DNA of 64,000 bases from Neopusillimonas aromaticivorans (GCF_030344915.1 NZ_CP128233.1:2914001-2978000); one strand, 5' to 3'. Shown: positions 42,517 to 53,047, numbered from the stretch's first letter. Numbers and translations are program-made. Notes: a model not told the origin generated them from the sequence alone.

Positions 42517-43548
42517 ATGCGCTTTTCAAACTTTGACCAACGCCTCGCCGCCCTCGGCGCGCTGCCCGTTCATCGTGGCCGTGTCGTACGTACTTGGCTC
42601 AAAGGGCAGGCGCTCGACACCGGTACGCGACGACGCAGCGCCGAGCATTTTCTGCCTCTTGCGTTGCGTAATGCCGTGCCTGTCCTGACGGCAGAACTCG
42701 ACGGTCTCGCTCGTGTCCGCTCCGAGCACCCCGGTAATGACGGGTCTCGCCTGCTTGTGGAACTGGCCGACGGGCAGATGGTTGAAAGCGTGCTGTTGCC
42801 GCGCGACGGGCTCTGCGTCTCCACTCAGGTTGGTTGTGCGGTTGGATGCCGCTTTTGCATGACCGGTAAAAGCGGCCTGATCCGTCAGGTCACGAGTATG
42901 GAAATTCTTGCCCAGGTCGTGCTGGCGCGGCGTTTGCGCGCAGTGAAGAAAGTTGTCTTCATGGGCATGGGCGAACCCGCGCACAATCTCGACAACGTGC
43001 TTGAAGCCATTGACGTGCTCGGCACCGAGGGCAATATCGGCCACAAGAATCTTGTGTTTTCTACCGTGGGTGACTTGCGTGTATTCGAAGCCTTGCCGCA
43101 ACAACGCGTCAAGCCTGCTCTGGCCTTGTCGCTGCACACGACCAAAGCCGAACTGCGTACCCACCTGTTGCCGCGTGCACCGAAAATTTCACCGGAAGAA
43201 CTCATTGCGCTTGGCGAGCAATACGCTCGTGATACCGGCTATCCCATCCAGTATCAATGGACGCTGCTCAAAGGCATCAACGACGGTGACGACGAACTCG
43301 ATGGGGTCGTAACGCTGCTCAAGGGCAAGTACGGGGTGCTCAACGTTATCCCGTTCAATAGTCTCGAAGGGGATGACTACCAACGTCCCGATGCCGAACG
43401 TATCCGCGAAATCGTTCGTTCCCTTCAGCGTCGTGGTGTGCTGACCAAAGTAAGGAATAGCGCGGGGCAGGACGTGGACGCCGGTTGCGGCCAGTTGCGC
43501 GCTCGTGCCGTTGGCGTAGAAAAGGTGGTCAAACTGACACAAATCTGA
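42517..43548 (+). CDS. RlmN-like radical SAM RNA methyltransferase
   Basis: 343 residues, intact. The radical SAM cluster motif is C107-AVG-C111-RF-C114 within STQVGCAVGCRFCMTGKSG, followed by VVFMGMGEPAHNLDNVLEAI and SLHTTKAELR. The C-terminal SAGQDVDAGCGQL carries C324, the residue that in RlmN/Cfr carries the transient methyl bridge. RlmN makes m2A at A2503 of 23S rRNA and m2A37 of tRNA. A second, canonical rlmN usually lies elsewhere (near hisS/ndk in related genomes), so this may be a paralogue with another target. Confidence 0.82.
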   Translation: MRFSNFDQRLAALGALPVHRGRVVRTWLKGQALDTGTRRRSAEHFLPLALRNAVPVLTAELDGLARVRSEHPGNDGSRLLVELADGQMVESVLLPRDGLCVSTQVGCAVGCRFCMTGKSGLIRQVTSMEILAQVVLARRLRAVKKVVFMGMGEPAHNLDNVLEAIDVLGTEGNIGHKNLVFSTVGDLRVFEALPQQRVKPALALSLHTTKAELRTHLLPRAPKISPEELIALGEQYARDTGYPIQYQWTLLKGINDGDDELDGVVTLLKGKYGVLNVIPFNSLEGDDYQRPDAERIREIVRSLQRRGVLTKVRNSAGQDVDAGCGQLRARAVGVEKVVKLTQI

Positions 43549-43602
43549 GGTAATCTGTCGGGAAACTTAGTTCAACAGAAACGCAGCCCAAGGAGATGGC
43601 CC

Positions 43603-43890
43603 ATGACGATCAACCGTAGAGACTTTATCAAAGGGTGCACCTCGGCGTGCGTTTTGCTGGTGCCGGGCCTGGCCGGTGCGGCGGCTTTGCAAAGCAACCT
43701 GGGTTCGCCTGCGGCTGATGCCAGCGCAAAAATTGAAAAATCCATCAAGGCGGGTTTCGGTGGCGGCTTTGCATTACGTGGTCATCGCCAGTCTGAAGGG
43801 CTGACTTACGCAGATATCGAGCACCAGGGTAACCGCTACACCGTGGCTTCCGCAGACCAGATTGACTGGAAAATCCTCAGCGCGGTCTGA
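43603..43890 (+). CDS. Small protein with twin-arginine signal, upstream of the LodA-like oxidase
   Basis: 95 residues, intact, no family recognised. The N-terminus TINRRDFIKGCTSACVLLVPGLAGAAA has a Tat motif (RRDFIKG), hydrophobic core and a plausible AxA cleavage site near residue 29. The mature part, about 65 residues, is Gly-rich (GFGGGFALRGH) and ends WKILSAV. A good ribosome-binding site (AAGGAGAT) precedes the ATG. The next gene begins 46 bp downstream on the same strand, so the two are probably co-transcribed. A role as an export or maturation partner of the oxidase is a guess from position. Confidence 0.7.
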   Translation: MTINRRDFIKGCTSACVLLVPGLAGAAALQSNLGSPAADASAKIEKSIKAGFGGGFALRGHRQSEGLTYADIEHQGNRYTVASADQIDWKILSAV

Positions 43891-43936
43891 CGCTTCGCGA
43901 CCCTGTTAATAGATACACCCTGAAAGGAGCAAGGCC

Positions 43937-45936
43937 GTGTCTCAAAAAATTAAAAGCATCCGTATTCATCCGGGCATTGGCCTGGCACGCCTGGGTAACA
44001 GTGACGAGTTTTACATCGGGCCGGAAGCGCCCGGGGTCGTTGTGGATCCGGGTGGCAGCGGGGGCCCGGGCCCGGATGGGGGCAGTTATCGTGACAGTAA
44101 AGCCCGGCTAAAGCGCCAGGCACAGCGTTATCGTGTTTATGCCTATGACGCAGACGGTAATGTGGTGGGCGAACTGACCTCCGATTCCGGTCTGGTCAAG
44201 TCGTTGCGTTGGCGTGTGCATGTCAGAAACATGAAAGCGGCAAACTATGCCTTTCAGGGGGCTTATCTGTTTGACCCCGATGCGTTGCGCAATCCGTCGA
44301 TTCAACCTGGGAAAAAACCCATTGAACGTACGCAGCTGATTATTGATCCGGGTGTTCACACCATTACGTCTGGCCAGACTGAGCCGGTAGTGATGAAGGG
44401 GGACGTCTTCACCGGCATTGAAAAAGGGATGCTTCCAGGCGCGTTGCGGTTTGAGGGGTTCACCCCCAAAGATCCTTCCCAAGAGGTAGAAGTAACGTAC
44501 ACGGCTGCCAAGGATATCGAGTTGGGGCAGTTACGGCTCGATGCCCAGAATCGCTTGCTCTTTATACCCGCACCGGGCAAGGGTGATTGCGTGACGACAC
44601 CTCGGGTTGTGCTCTCAAACCCCAGTGAAACCGTTGAGCCGCCGAATGGCCCGGAAAACGGTAAAAATCCGCTGACCAACCAGTTTGCGTATTTCAATGT
44701 GCCGGGGTGGTGGGATGACACCTGTGGTGGCGAAATTGACGTCACCGTAACATTGAGTGATGGCACGGTGTTAAGCACGCGTGATAACGTCACGTCGGAA
44801 GCGGATGATGGGGCTCGCAACCCCAACGCAGGCGCCTGGATCATTACCGCGCCACCAAAATATGCGCCGCATATGTACCACGTGGTATCTATTCTTGATC
44901 GGGTGTACGAGGCCTTTCCGGAAGCCTACCCCAATGCCGGCAAGAAAACCAATTTTTACCGGGATATCTATCCGATATTTTCCAATGCCGTGCATTATGG
45001 GTGGGTCAGTGCAGAAGCGGCGGGCGTCTTGCCCGAAGCTAAAAACAAGGGCCATGGCCCGGCCCAGTCGGGCAACTTGCTCAGCCCGGGCTACCTGGCG
45101 TTGCTGAGCGATCCCGCTGAAGGCATGAAACCGGTCAGGCAAACCATTTACCGTCTCATGCGCCATGCGCCAGGGCAACGCGGGCGATTGGTCGATTCGC
45201 TGATGCCGCCACCGCCACAGCGTCCGACCAGCTGGAAAAATGACGAGTTCAAACGCGCCGAGGTCGATACCCTGATGCCTAAATTGTGGGGTACGGGTGG
45301 CAAGCCGTTGCAGAACAAGCAACTGGGTATCAGCTTGCCGGACCAGTTCCTGAGCCTGACAGATTGGCAGTTGAATCACCTGAAAAACTGGGCCGAGGGT
45401 GATTTTGAGGTCGGAACACTTCAAAAGCCTGCACCGCTTGAAAAATTACCGCTAAGCGATCAGCCGCATGCCCTTGACAGCGCGGCTCTTGAGCCAACCA
45501 TTGGCGGCGGTTTTCACCCGGGCATCGAGTTTCCGTATCTCATCATTTACCGGGAGTTTTTCGCCGAAGCCTTCCGGGTTGGTAAAGAGGTTGAGCCCGG
45601 TTCGCTGTCAGCCTATATGTCCAGCCCGTGGCAAGGTGACTTCTGGTCGTGTAACGAGGCCTGGTGGCCGACGCAGCGCCCCGATATTGTCTTCGACTAC
45701 GATACGAACACGAAAACCCGAACCTATAAAGAGTGGTTCCGGGGTTACGACGCGGAAGGTGAGCCACTTTCGTCTACCGATGGGTACGAGCAGATGGCGT
45801 ATGCCTGGCCGAAGCTGGGCATGGTGCTGCCGATCAAAACCCCCGAGGGTGATTTCTTGAAAGACAACGGGTCCGTTGTCTTCGTTGAGCAAGAGCGTGA
45901 TCCCACCTTAAATCGGCCCCCGCAAAAGGGAACTGA
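43937..45936 (+). CDS. LodA/GoxA-family CTQ quinoprotein oxidase (one apparent frameshift)
   Basis: About 666 residues after repair. Family of amino-acid oxidases (lysine 6-oxidase, glycine oxidase) with a cysteine tryptophylquinone made from their own residues. IRIHPGIGLARLGNS and DGGSYRDSKARLKRQAQRYRVYAYD are the family's N-terminal signature. The cofactor region reads PWQGDFWSCNEAWWPTQRPD: D568 and C572 have the Asp-x3-Cys spacing of LodA's D512/C516. W624 in YAWPKLGMVLP is the likely crosslinked Trp (inference). The start is a GTG with AAAGGAGC before it. The frame slips in the C run 45917-45921; one base gives a stop at 45934-45936. Substrate unknown. Confidence 0.85.
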
Positions 45937-45941
45937 TTGCA

Positions 45942-47120
45942 TTGGCAGCGTTATTCGACAAAGGCACCGAGACGTCTTGGGACGTCGTTGTCGTGGGTGG
46001 TGGGCCGGCGGGGTCGGCAACCGCGATGACGCTGGCCAGGTTTGGTCGGCGTGTCCTTCTGGTCGACGAGCAGGGGGCACCAGACCCAAGTTGGGTGAAT
46101 CGTTGCCGCCGGTGTGTGTGGGTTTGGTAAGGCATTTTCTGGGCAATATCGAGGCGCCTGAAGAAGTGCAGTGTGGGGTATTCAGGACGGCAGGTAACGT
46201 TTCTGTCTGGGGCACCGAACAGCCACAGACCACTGATTTTTCTTCACGCAAACCGGCTTCGGTTTATGTGTTGATCGCGTCGCATTCGATGAAGCGTTGC
46301 GCACAAAAGCGGTTGCAGCCGGCACTATTCTGCACAGGGGCTTGCGTTTTGAGTCCTGCTCCCGGCTTGCAGATACGGCGTTTAATTGGCAACTGGGGTT
46401 TGGTCCGGGGCTGCTGCACAGCGCACGCGTTATCTGGTTGATTGCTCGGGTCGGCGGGCGGTTGTTGCCAGGGCATTGGGCGGTTCGATGCTTGAGACGA
46501 ATGACATGCTGTTCGCTTACGCGCAATGGTTTGAAACGTCCGGGCCTGATGCCGACCCGTACACCCGGATCGAAGCCGGGCCACACGGGTGGTGGTATAC
46601 CAACCGGCTGCCGGGTATTCAAGAGGGCGCTACCCGGCGTCTGGTGGTTTTCCATACCGACAAAGATTTGCCTCAGGCGAAAATGGCGGCCAGCCCCGAC
46701 GGTTTTCAGCAGTTGCTGGGCAATTCTGCGCATATCGGGCCATTGCTTGAGCAGCAGGGCTATCGTCCATTGGGTGCGATTCGTGGTGCTGCGGCCAATA
46801 GCCAGCGGTTGGTGTCTTTTTGTGGTGATGCCTGGATGGCAGTGGGGGATGCTGCCCAAGCATACGATCCATTATCGTCCCAGGGGATTGATAAAGCGCT
46901 ACGGACGGGTAGCCATGCGGGCCATCTGATTCATTATGCGCTGTCTGACGGCCAGGTTGCCGGCAGTGAACTGGGTCAAGATAATCATTACATCGGGCAA
47001 TATGTTATGCAGCAGCAGCAGTTGTGGCAAAGTTATGTATCGCAGCGTGATTTTTATTACCAGACGCAGCCGCGATGGGCAGAACAGGCATTCTGGCAGC
47101 GTCGGCGTTCACCGGGTTGA
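45942..47120 (+). CDS. LodB-like FAD-dependent oxidoreductase (three apparent frameshifts)
   Basis: Partner flavoprotein of the preceding oxidase; LodB proteins are needed to form the CTQ cofactor. The Rossmann motif VVVVGGGPAGSATAMTLARFG is near residue 15, with GRRVLLVDE after it, and GDAWMAVGDAAQAYDPLSSQGIDKAL near the C-terminus is the second FAD motif of the geranylgeranyl reductase/halogenase-like group. 393 residues after repair. Slips: C 46085-46087, T 46237-46241, G 46395-46398. The start is uncertain (TTG at 45942). It begins 6 bp after the lodA stop, so the genes form one transcript. Confidence 0.82.
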
Positions 47121-47161
47121 AGAATGGCCCGCAGGCGTACAGTAGATGAAGGTGCATCGTC

Positions 47162-47839
47162 ATGACGCTTCGCAAAGACAAGGTGCCTCCGGGCTTGATT
47201 GTCCGCAGCTGGCGGCGTATTCGTCGGCGTCGCCATTTCACTGTCAGCGCCTTGATTTTTGTTGCGCTTGCCCTGGTTCTGGTTCTGATCGGGTTGCGAC
47301 CCGAGCTCAGCCTTCTTCTGGCATTTGACAGCGCGGTTGTCACGTTTCTGACAACCACCGTCATCATGTTTGCACGTTCCGATGCCCAGACCATCCGGCA
47401 GCGTGTACGTAAAGAAGATGAAGATTATTGGGGCTTTCTCTTAAGCAGTGCCGCCATCGCGGCTGTGGTGCTTGTCGCCTTGGCCGTCGAGCTGAACACG
47501 ATCAAGTCAGCCAACAGCCTTCATATAGCGCTGGCCGTGTGTAGCCTGATTCTGGCATGGTTGTTCATGAATACCATCTTCGCTTTGCACTATGCCCATG
47601 ACTACTATGTCAACAGTAATCGTGAACCCGTAGGTCTGAATTTTCCAGGAACCTCTGACCCCGACTACTGGGATTTCCTGTATTTCGCGTTTGTCATTGG
47701 AATGACTTTTCAGGTTTCTGATGTACAGATCGATTCGCGCGCAATCCGGCGTGTGGCGCTGGCCCACGCGATGATTGCCTTTTTCTTTAACGTGGTCGTG
47801 ATTGCGCTCAGCGTCAATATCGTTGCAGGCAATACGTAA
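47162..47839 (+). CDS. DUF1345 family membrane protein
   Basis: 225 residues, intact. Basic N-terminus (RSWRRIRRRRHF), then about five transmembrane helices and the family text AHDYYVNSNREPVGLNFPGTSDPDYWDFLYFAFVIGMTFQVSDVQI. No known function. Follows lodB by 41 bp on the same strand. Confidence 0.85.
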   Translation: MTLRKDKVPPGLIVRSWRRIRRRRHFTVSALIFVALALVLVLIGLRPELSLLLAFDSAVVTFLTTTVIMFARSDAQTIRQRVRKEDEDYWGFLLSSAAIAAVVLVALAVELNTIKSANSLHIALAVCSLILAWLFMNTIFALHYAHDYYVNSNREPVGLNFPGTSDPDYWDFLYFAFVIGMTFQVSDVQIDSRAIRRVALAHAMIAFFFNVVVIALSVNIVAGNT

Positions 47840-47863
47840 GCGGCTATTTCAGTTTTTGCGCTC

Positions 47864-48195
47864 ATGAACCCATATATCTTGCTGGGCAGTGCCATTGTTT
47901 TTGAAGTTGTTGCGACCACCGCCATGAAGGCTTCAGACGGGTTTTCCAGGCTTTGGCCCAGTTTGGTTTGCGGGTTGGGGTATCTCGTTTCGTTTTATTT
48001 TTTGGCGCAAACCCTGAAAAGTATCCCGACTGGCATTGCGTATGCCATCTGGTCAGGCGTTGGTATTGTGCTTGTTTCGATAATGGCCTGGTGGTTTCAC
48101 GGGCAGCGACTGGACTGGGGGCGCTGGCAGGAATGGCCTTGATCGTTTGCGGCGTTGTCGTGATCAATGTTTTTTCCGATGTCGCTGTCCATTAG
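47864..48195 (+). CDS. Small multidrug resistance (SMR) transporter (one apparent frameshift)
   Basis: 110 residues after repair, four transmembrane helices. The proton/drug-binding Glu sits in NPYILLGSAIVFEVVATTAMKAS (E14 equivalent of EmrE); GIAYAIWSGVGIVLVSI is the family's third helix and dimer motif. The frame slips in the G run 48117-48121; one base restores DWGALAGMALIVCGVVVIN. EmrE/QacE-type efflux of cationic compounds is likely; a guanidinium exporter (Gdx) cannot be excluded. Confidence 0.9.
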
Positions 48196-48281
48196 CATCG
48201 CAGATGGTCTGTGTGCCTGCAAGCACGGTTCCCCATGCTGCTACGATACGGTTTCAAGTTTCAATTGTTGCGAGGAAAAGC

Positions 48282-48704
48282 ATGAAAAACGTCTGGGTCG
48301 CTCTTTTGTCAGCGCTGATCACCAGCCCGGTTGTTGCCAGCCCGGAGCATGGGCACCTGACGGTTTATCAGGATCCGAATTGCGGGTGCTGTAGCGGGTG
48401 GGCACAGCACATGGCGTCGTCCGGCTTCAGTGTCACGACTATCAAAACGACGGATATGGCCTCACACAAGGCCCGGCTGGGCGTGCCGCCTGCGTTGGGG
48501 TCTTGTCATACCGCTGTCGTTTCGGGCACCGGACAGGTTATCGAAGGTCATGTGCCCGCCAATGCGGTGCGCAAGATGCTGACTGATCCTTCAATCAAAG
48601 GGGTGGCGGCGCCGGGAATGCCTGCCAATTCACCCGGTATGGGCGAGCTTGATGGCAATCTGGTTACCGTTGATTTTCAGGGCCGTCCGTTTTCACGTGA
48701 TTGA
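48282..48704 (+). CDS. DUF411 family exported protein
   Basis: 140 residues, intact. Signal peptide (KNVWVALLSALITSPVVAS) followed by the DUF411 pattern HLTVYQDPNCGCCSGWAQHM with its CGCC motif, and HTAVVSGTGQVIEGHVPANAVRKML. Members often occur with copper or other metal-resistance genes; the CGCC suggests metal or thiol chemistry. No copper regulator or exporter is adjacent. Confidence 0.88.
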   Translation: MKNVWVALLSALITSPVVASPEHGHLTVYQDPNCGCCSGWAQHMASSGFSVTTIKTTDMASHKARLGVPPALGSCHTAVVSGTGQVIEGHVPANAVRKMLTDPSIKGVAAPGMPANSPGMGELDGNLVTVDFQGRPFSRD

Positions 48705-48779
48705 GCACATCGGGTTACACGGGGCTGCGCATGGCCTGGGCGGGTTGCTGATACATGAGCCGTTTTTGCCGAGGCTGAT

Positions 48780-50059
48780 GTGACGTTGCTGCGGTCAGCG
48801 CCCGAGTTATTCTATTTTCTACTGGCCTGTAGTGTGGGGGCGGTTGTAGGGCTGGTGGGTGGTTTTTTCACCGATCCATTGACGCGCTTTCCGGGTGGCA
48901 TTCGTCGCTGGTGTTGTCGCAACCGGGGTGGTTGTCGATTTTGCTTGTGGCCTTGGTAACCGCAACACTGACCGTTTTGGTTGCGTGGCTGGTTCGTCGG
49001 TTTGCGCCTGAGGCTGCAGGCAGTGGTGTGCAGGAAATCGAGGGGGTGATGGCTGATCAGCGGGTGCTGCGTTGGCAGCGCGTCCTGCCGGTAAAGTTTT
49101 TGGTGGCATTGCGTCGTTATCGTCCGGGCTTGTGCTGGGGCGCGAAGGGCCCACGATTCATATCGGTACCTCGGTGGCAGCAGCATTTGCGGGGCGCCTG
49201 CGACTTGGTGAGGTTGACCACAAGGGGTTGTTGGCGGCGGGTGCAGCCGCAGGTTTGGCGTGCGCCTTCAATGCGCCGTTGGCCGCCACGATTTTTGTGA
49301 TCGAGGAGATGCGGCGTCATTTTCCATACTCGTTCAAGAACCTGACGGCGGTAGGGTTGGCCTGCATATTGGCGACCGTTGTCTCTGAAGCCATGGGCGG
49401 CAGTGCGCCTGACCTGTTTATGCCGGTGTCTGCCGAGCCTCCTGCGTTGTCCGTTTTACCCTGGTTTGCCGTACTTGGGTTAGTGATGGGTGTGCTGGGG
49501 GTTTTACTGAATCGTTCGCTGTTGTTCATGGGAACCGTGGTACCGCGTTTCCATCGACGCGCGCCCTATGTTTTCCAGGCTGTGGTTGGTGCGGCAGCGG
49601 GTGTTTTGCTGGCTGTATTTCCCATGGCCGTGACGGGGGGAACACCTTGTGCATGATCTGGGGGTAACGATGCCGTCGGTAGCCTTGTTGCTGGGTTTGG
49701 TGGTGCTGCGTTTTGCCACGACCGTGCTCAGCTATGCTACCGGTGTTCCGGGTGGTATTTTTGCGCCCATTCTGTCGTTGGCCATGTGCGCCGGTTTGGC
49801 GTTTGGGCTCTTGGTCCAATGGGTGTTGCCACACCTGGGTACCGATCCGGTTTTATTTGGTTTGGCGGCGATGGGTGGGTTATTTACCGCCTCAGTGCAC
49901 GCGCCCTTGGTGGGTATTGTCCTGATTGCAGAACTGACAGGGGCCTATACATTGCTGTTGCCCTTGATGTTAACTTGCCTGTGTGCGTTGACGATGGCCA
50001 GGTTGTTGCGCGGCCAACCGATTTACGAAGCGCTGCTCGAACGTTTGCTGCGTAATTGA
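48780..50059 (+). CDS. ClC-family chloride channel/exchanger (three apparent frameshifts)
   Basis: About 427 residues after repair, ten or more helices. Motifs of the ion pathway: GSGVQEIEGV, GREGPTIHIG (after repair), and GVPGGIFAPILSLAM. Slips: 48891-48892 (CC), T run 49097-49101 and the G6 run 49635-49640, where two bases must be added. The start is a GTG at 48780 and is the least certain part. Probably a Cl-/H+ exchanger; no regulatory CBS domain is present. Confidence 0.88.
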
Positions 50060-50139
50060 TCAGACATTGAGGGTAAAGCGTCATGCCCTTGACATGGCCC
50101 CGTGTCTAGCGGTGGCCATTGTAAATGGTGCCGCGATAC

Positions 50140-50877
50140 TTAAACGGTGGTACTCGCCCGCCAGAACACCTGTTGCGCACCGGGTAGTGTCTTGATTTCT
50201 TTCAGCAGGGCATCAAGTTCCGGCCCCTGAATGGATACTGGAAGCAAGTGAGTTTCAATTTCTGCCTTTTGTTCGCCAAAAGGGGTGACTTCGGTGTCTC
50301 GAAAAGGCAGGTTGGCAGTATTCAACGCTTTTTCAAGCGCGGATAAAATCGTTTCACAGTGCGCTTCCGCTGTGATGATATGGATGGAATAGGTTACCTC
50401 AACCTCGTCAGGGTGCAGCGGGCGGCGGTTGATCCGGTCAACGGCCGGGCGCAGCAGTGTGTTGGCGGCCAGCACAAACACGGTTCCCAGAATGGCTTCG
50501 GGCAACAGGTCTGCACCTGCAGCACACCCGACGGCTGCAGAACCCCATAACGTTGCGGCGGTATTGATACCGCGCACGTTGCCCTGTTCACGCATGATGA
50601 CCCCAGCGCCCAGAAAGCCGACGCCCGACACGATGTAGGCCAGGACTTGAAGTGTGCCTGGCGAACCACCGTGGATCTGGTGAAAACGCATGGCGGTGTC
50701 TACAAACAAGGCGGCGCCTACAGCAACCAGGACATTGGTACGCAAGCCTGCGGTTCGCAAGCGAAACTGTCGTTCCAGGCCAATCGCACCGCCCAGAATA
50801 AAGGCGGCAGCCAGGCTAATGACCGAGTCAACGAAGGGGATAAGCTCAAAGTAGGCGAACGCTTGCATGTTAACCAA
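50140..50877 (-). CDS. MgtC/SapB family membrane protein
   Basis: 245 residues, intact. The membrane domain has AAAFILGGAIGLERQFRLRTAGLRTNVLVAVGAALFV and GVGFLGAGVIMREQGNVRGINTAATLWGSAAVGCAAG, the MgtC signature. The C-terminal soluble domain is ACT-like. MgtC proteins are linked to Mg limitation and F-ATPase modulation in pathogens; the role here is open. In-frame start alternatives at 50877 and 50868. It converges with the ClC gene and shows no riboswitch-like leader. Confidence 0.88.
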   Translation of the reverse strand: MVNMQAFAYFELIPFVDSVISLAAAFILGGAIGLERQFRLRTAGLRTNVLVAVGAALFVDTAMRFHQIHGGSPGTLQVLAYIVSGVGFLGAGVIMREQGNVRGINTAATLWGSAAVGCAAGADLLPEAILGTVFVLAANTLLRPAVDRINRRPLHPDEVEVTYSIHIITAEAHCETILSALEKALNTANLPFRDTEVTPFGEQKAEIETHLLPVSIQGPELDALLKEIKTLPGAQQVFWRASTTV

Positions 50878-51004
50878 AAGAGTCAGCGTGTAAACGCACG
50901 ACTATAGGCTAATTTGGCGACGCCCAGGTGACAAGCTCGTGTTTCGGCACCGCTTGCCTGTAACAAGAGTGGAGGCCTGCACGAGCCTCCAGCCGGCGTT
51001 TGCT

Positions 51005-53013
51005 TTACTGAACTACCGGCTTGGTGGCTGCGAACCGGGAAGCCGGGCATGTCGCTGTGTCGCGGTACAGCGTTTCCCGATAGAGCCAAGACGGCAGTTG
51101 CGCGTGGGCCAGTGCTCGCCGAGCGGCTTCAGGGGTGGCGTCAGAATCATTAAGCGTGAGTTTGCCCGTTGTTTTGTCGAAACTCGCCGCCAGCGCTGGC
51201 GCGTTTGGCTTCAGGATGGTGGCCTGATCGTCATCAACCAGGGCAAATAAATCGTTGAACTGAATCAGTGCGCGTCCAGGGCTTGAAGCGTCTTTTGTGA
51301 AGTCACGTCCGGTCATGGGGTGACACGACGATATGCCGGCCAGACTAAGGAGTGTCGGTGCCAGGTCGATCTGGCTGGCCATGGGCGTGATGCGTGCCGG
51401 TTCGATGTCGGCACCCAATATCAGCCCGGGGATCTTGAAGCGCGAAACCGGTACCAGTTCGTTACCGTAGACGCGAATGTCGTGATCGGCGACCACCAGA
51501 AAGAGTGTGTCTTTCCAGTAGGGGCTGGCCTTCGCTTGTTTGAAGAACCGGCCCATGGCCCAGTCTGCGTATTTGACGGCATTTGCTGCTGTTGCCGCGG
51601 GTTCTTCATAGAGTGCGATGCGGTCTTGCGGGTATTCGAAGGGCTCGTGGTTAGTTGAGGTGAACACCAGCGTCAGGAAAGGTTTGCCCGAGGCCTGGTA
51701 TTGAAGCAGCGTTTCGTGGGTTTTGTTGAACAGGTCTTCGTCACTGGCCCCCAGCTGCCGGTAAATACCGGGTTCTTGATGTCGGCAGCATCAATAATGT
51801 GATCAAAACCGTTTCCGGTAAAAAAGCTGCGCATATTGTCGAAATGGGCCTCGCCGCCGTAAATAAAGCTGGTGGTGTACCCCGCTTTCTTGACGATAGA
51901 GGCAATGGTGGTGAAATCGCGTTGACTGCCAGACAGCTTGACAACGCTTTGAGCCGGAGTGGGCGTAAACCCTGAAACCACCGCCTCGATACCGCGCACA
52001 GATCGTGTCCCGGTCGCATAAAGATTCTCGAACCAGATGCCTTCGTTTTTCAATGCTTCCAGTTCGGGAGTTACCGGTATGCCACCCAGTGATTCGACGA
52101 ATGTGGCACCCAGGCTTTCCTGCAGGATAATGACGATGTTCAACGGTTTGGGCCGCACGGCGGTGGCGGCCTGATGATGCAGAGTCGGAAGCTCGGTTGA
52201 CAGATACCGGTTACCGGCCATCCAAGGCCATTGCCTGATGTCAGCCAGCATCTGGTCAACGTCGAGTTCACCATAAATCTCGGTGCTGCGCGCTTCGTGT
52301 TTCAGGCTGTAAAGTGCATACAGCACCGAATATCCCGAGTTGATGACCAACGAGTTCACCATGGCGTCGGAGGTAATGGCGAACAGGGCCGGGTTGGCAG
52401 GACGATGGTCTGTAGTTGAGCGGATGCCGGCAAAGACGAGGAAGACCGCAAGGGGCCAGGCCAGCAGGCGTGCCCACACTGGGCCCACGGACAGGGATGC
52501 CTTTGGAATTCGCAGCCACCGGCTGAAAAGGACGATAGCGGCTATTGTCAAAAGTACGCCCAGAACCAGCGGTACTTTGAACCCTTGCCAAAGCGTGGAA
52601 AAGACTTCTTTCGGGTATTGAAGGTATTCGATGAACAGGCGATTGGGCCGGATATCGTATTGAGCGATGAAAGCCGGTGTCGAGACTTCCATGAAGGTGA
52701 TCAGAACCAGAGACGCAACGCACCACAGGTAGGTAAACCTGAACCATATCGATTGCCAGCGTCGCTGGGCCAATGGCAAGGCCAGAGCAACAGGCAGGGC
52801 GGCAAACATGCACACCAGAATCAGGTCGGCGCGCAAGCCTTGCAGGATAATGTCGGCTAACTGATCAGTGGCCAACACGCGATCTGACAACCAGAGGATC
52901 AGGCCCAGACGACTTGCGCCCAGAATCGCCACCCCGGCAAGAATCATCAGAAGGATATGGGCATATGGGCCAGCCCATGCGAAATGTGATTTTTGTCCTG
53001 CCGAGTCGTGCAT
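51005..53013 (-). CDS. LTA-synthase-family sulfatase-fold phosphotransferase (one apparent frameshift)
   Basis: 669 residues after repair. About five N-terminal transmembrane helices are followed by a periplasmic alkaline-phosphatase-fold domain: NIVIILQESLGATFVESLGG (metal Glu), the nucleophile Thr in YATGTRSVRGIEAVVSGF (about T336), TSTNHEPFEYP and VVADHDIRVYG (metal Asp-His). The frame slips in the C run 51748-51752. The family moves phosphoglycerol from phosphatidylglycerol to glycans (OpgB/MdoB in Gram-negatives, LtaS in Gram-positives), leaving diacylglycerol. The acceptor here is unknown. It diverges from dgkA, and an operator lies between them. Confidence 0.85.
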
Positions 53014-53047
53014 AGGGGAGGTCGAGTGTATGTCAGATAACTTTCAG

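Noticed and set aside
48705..50139. Fluoride or magnesium riboswitch near the ClC and MgtC genes
   Set aside because: The leaders are short and show none of the conserved stem or loop elements I know.
50890..51004. Terminator after the LTA-synthase-like gene (ggaggc/gcctcc hairpin)
   Set aside because: The stem exists, but no T run follows it in the direction of transcription.
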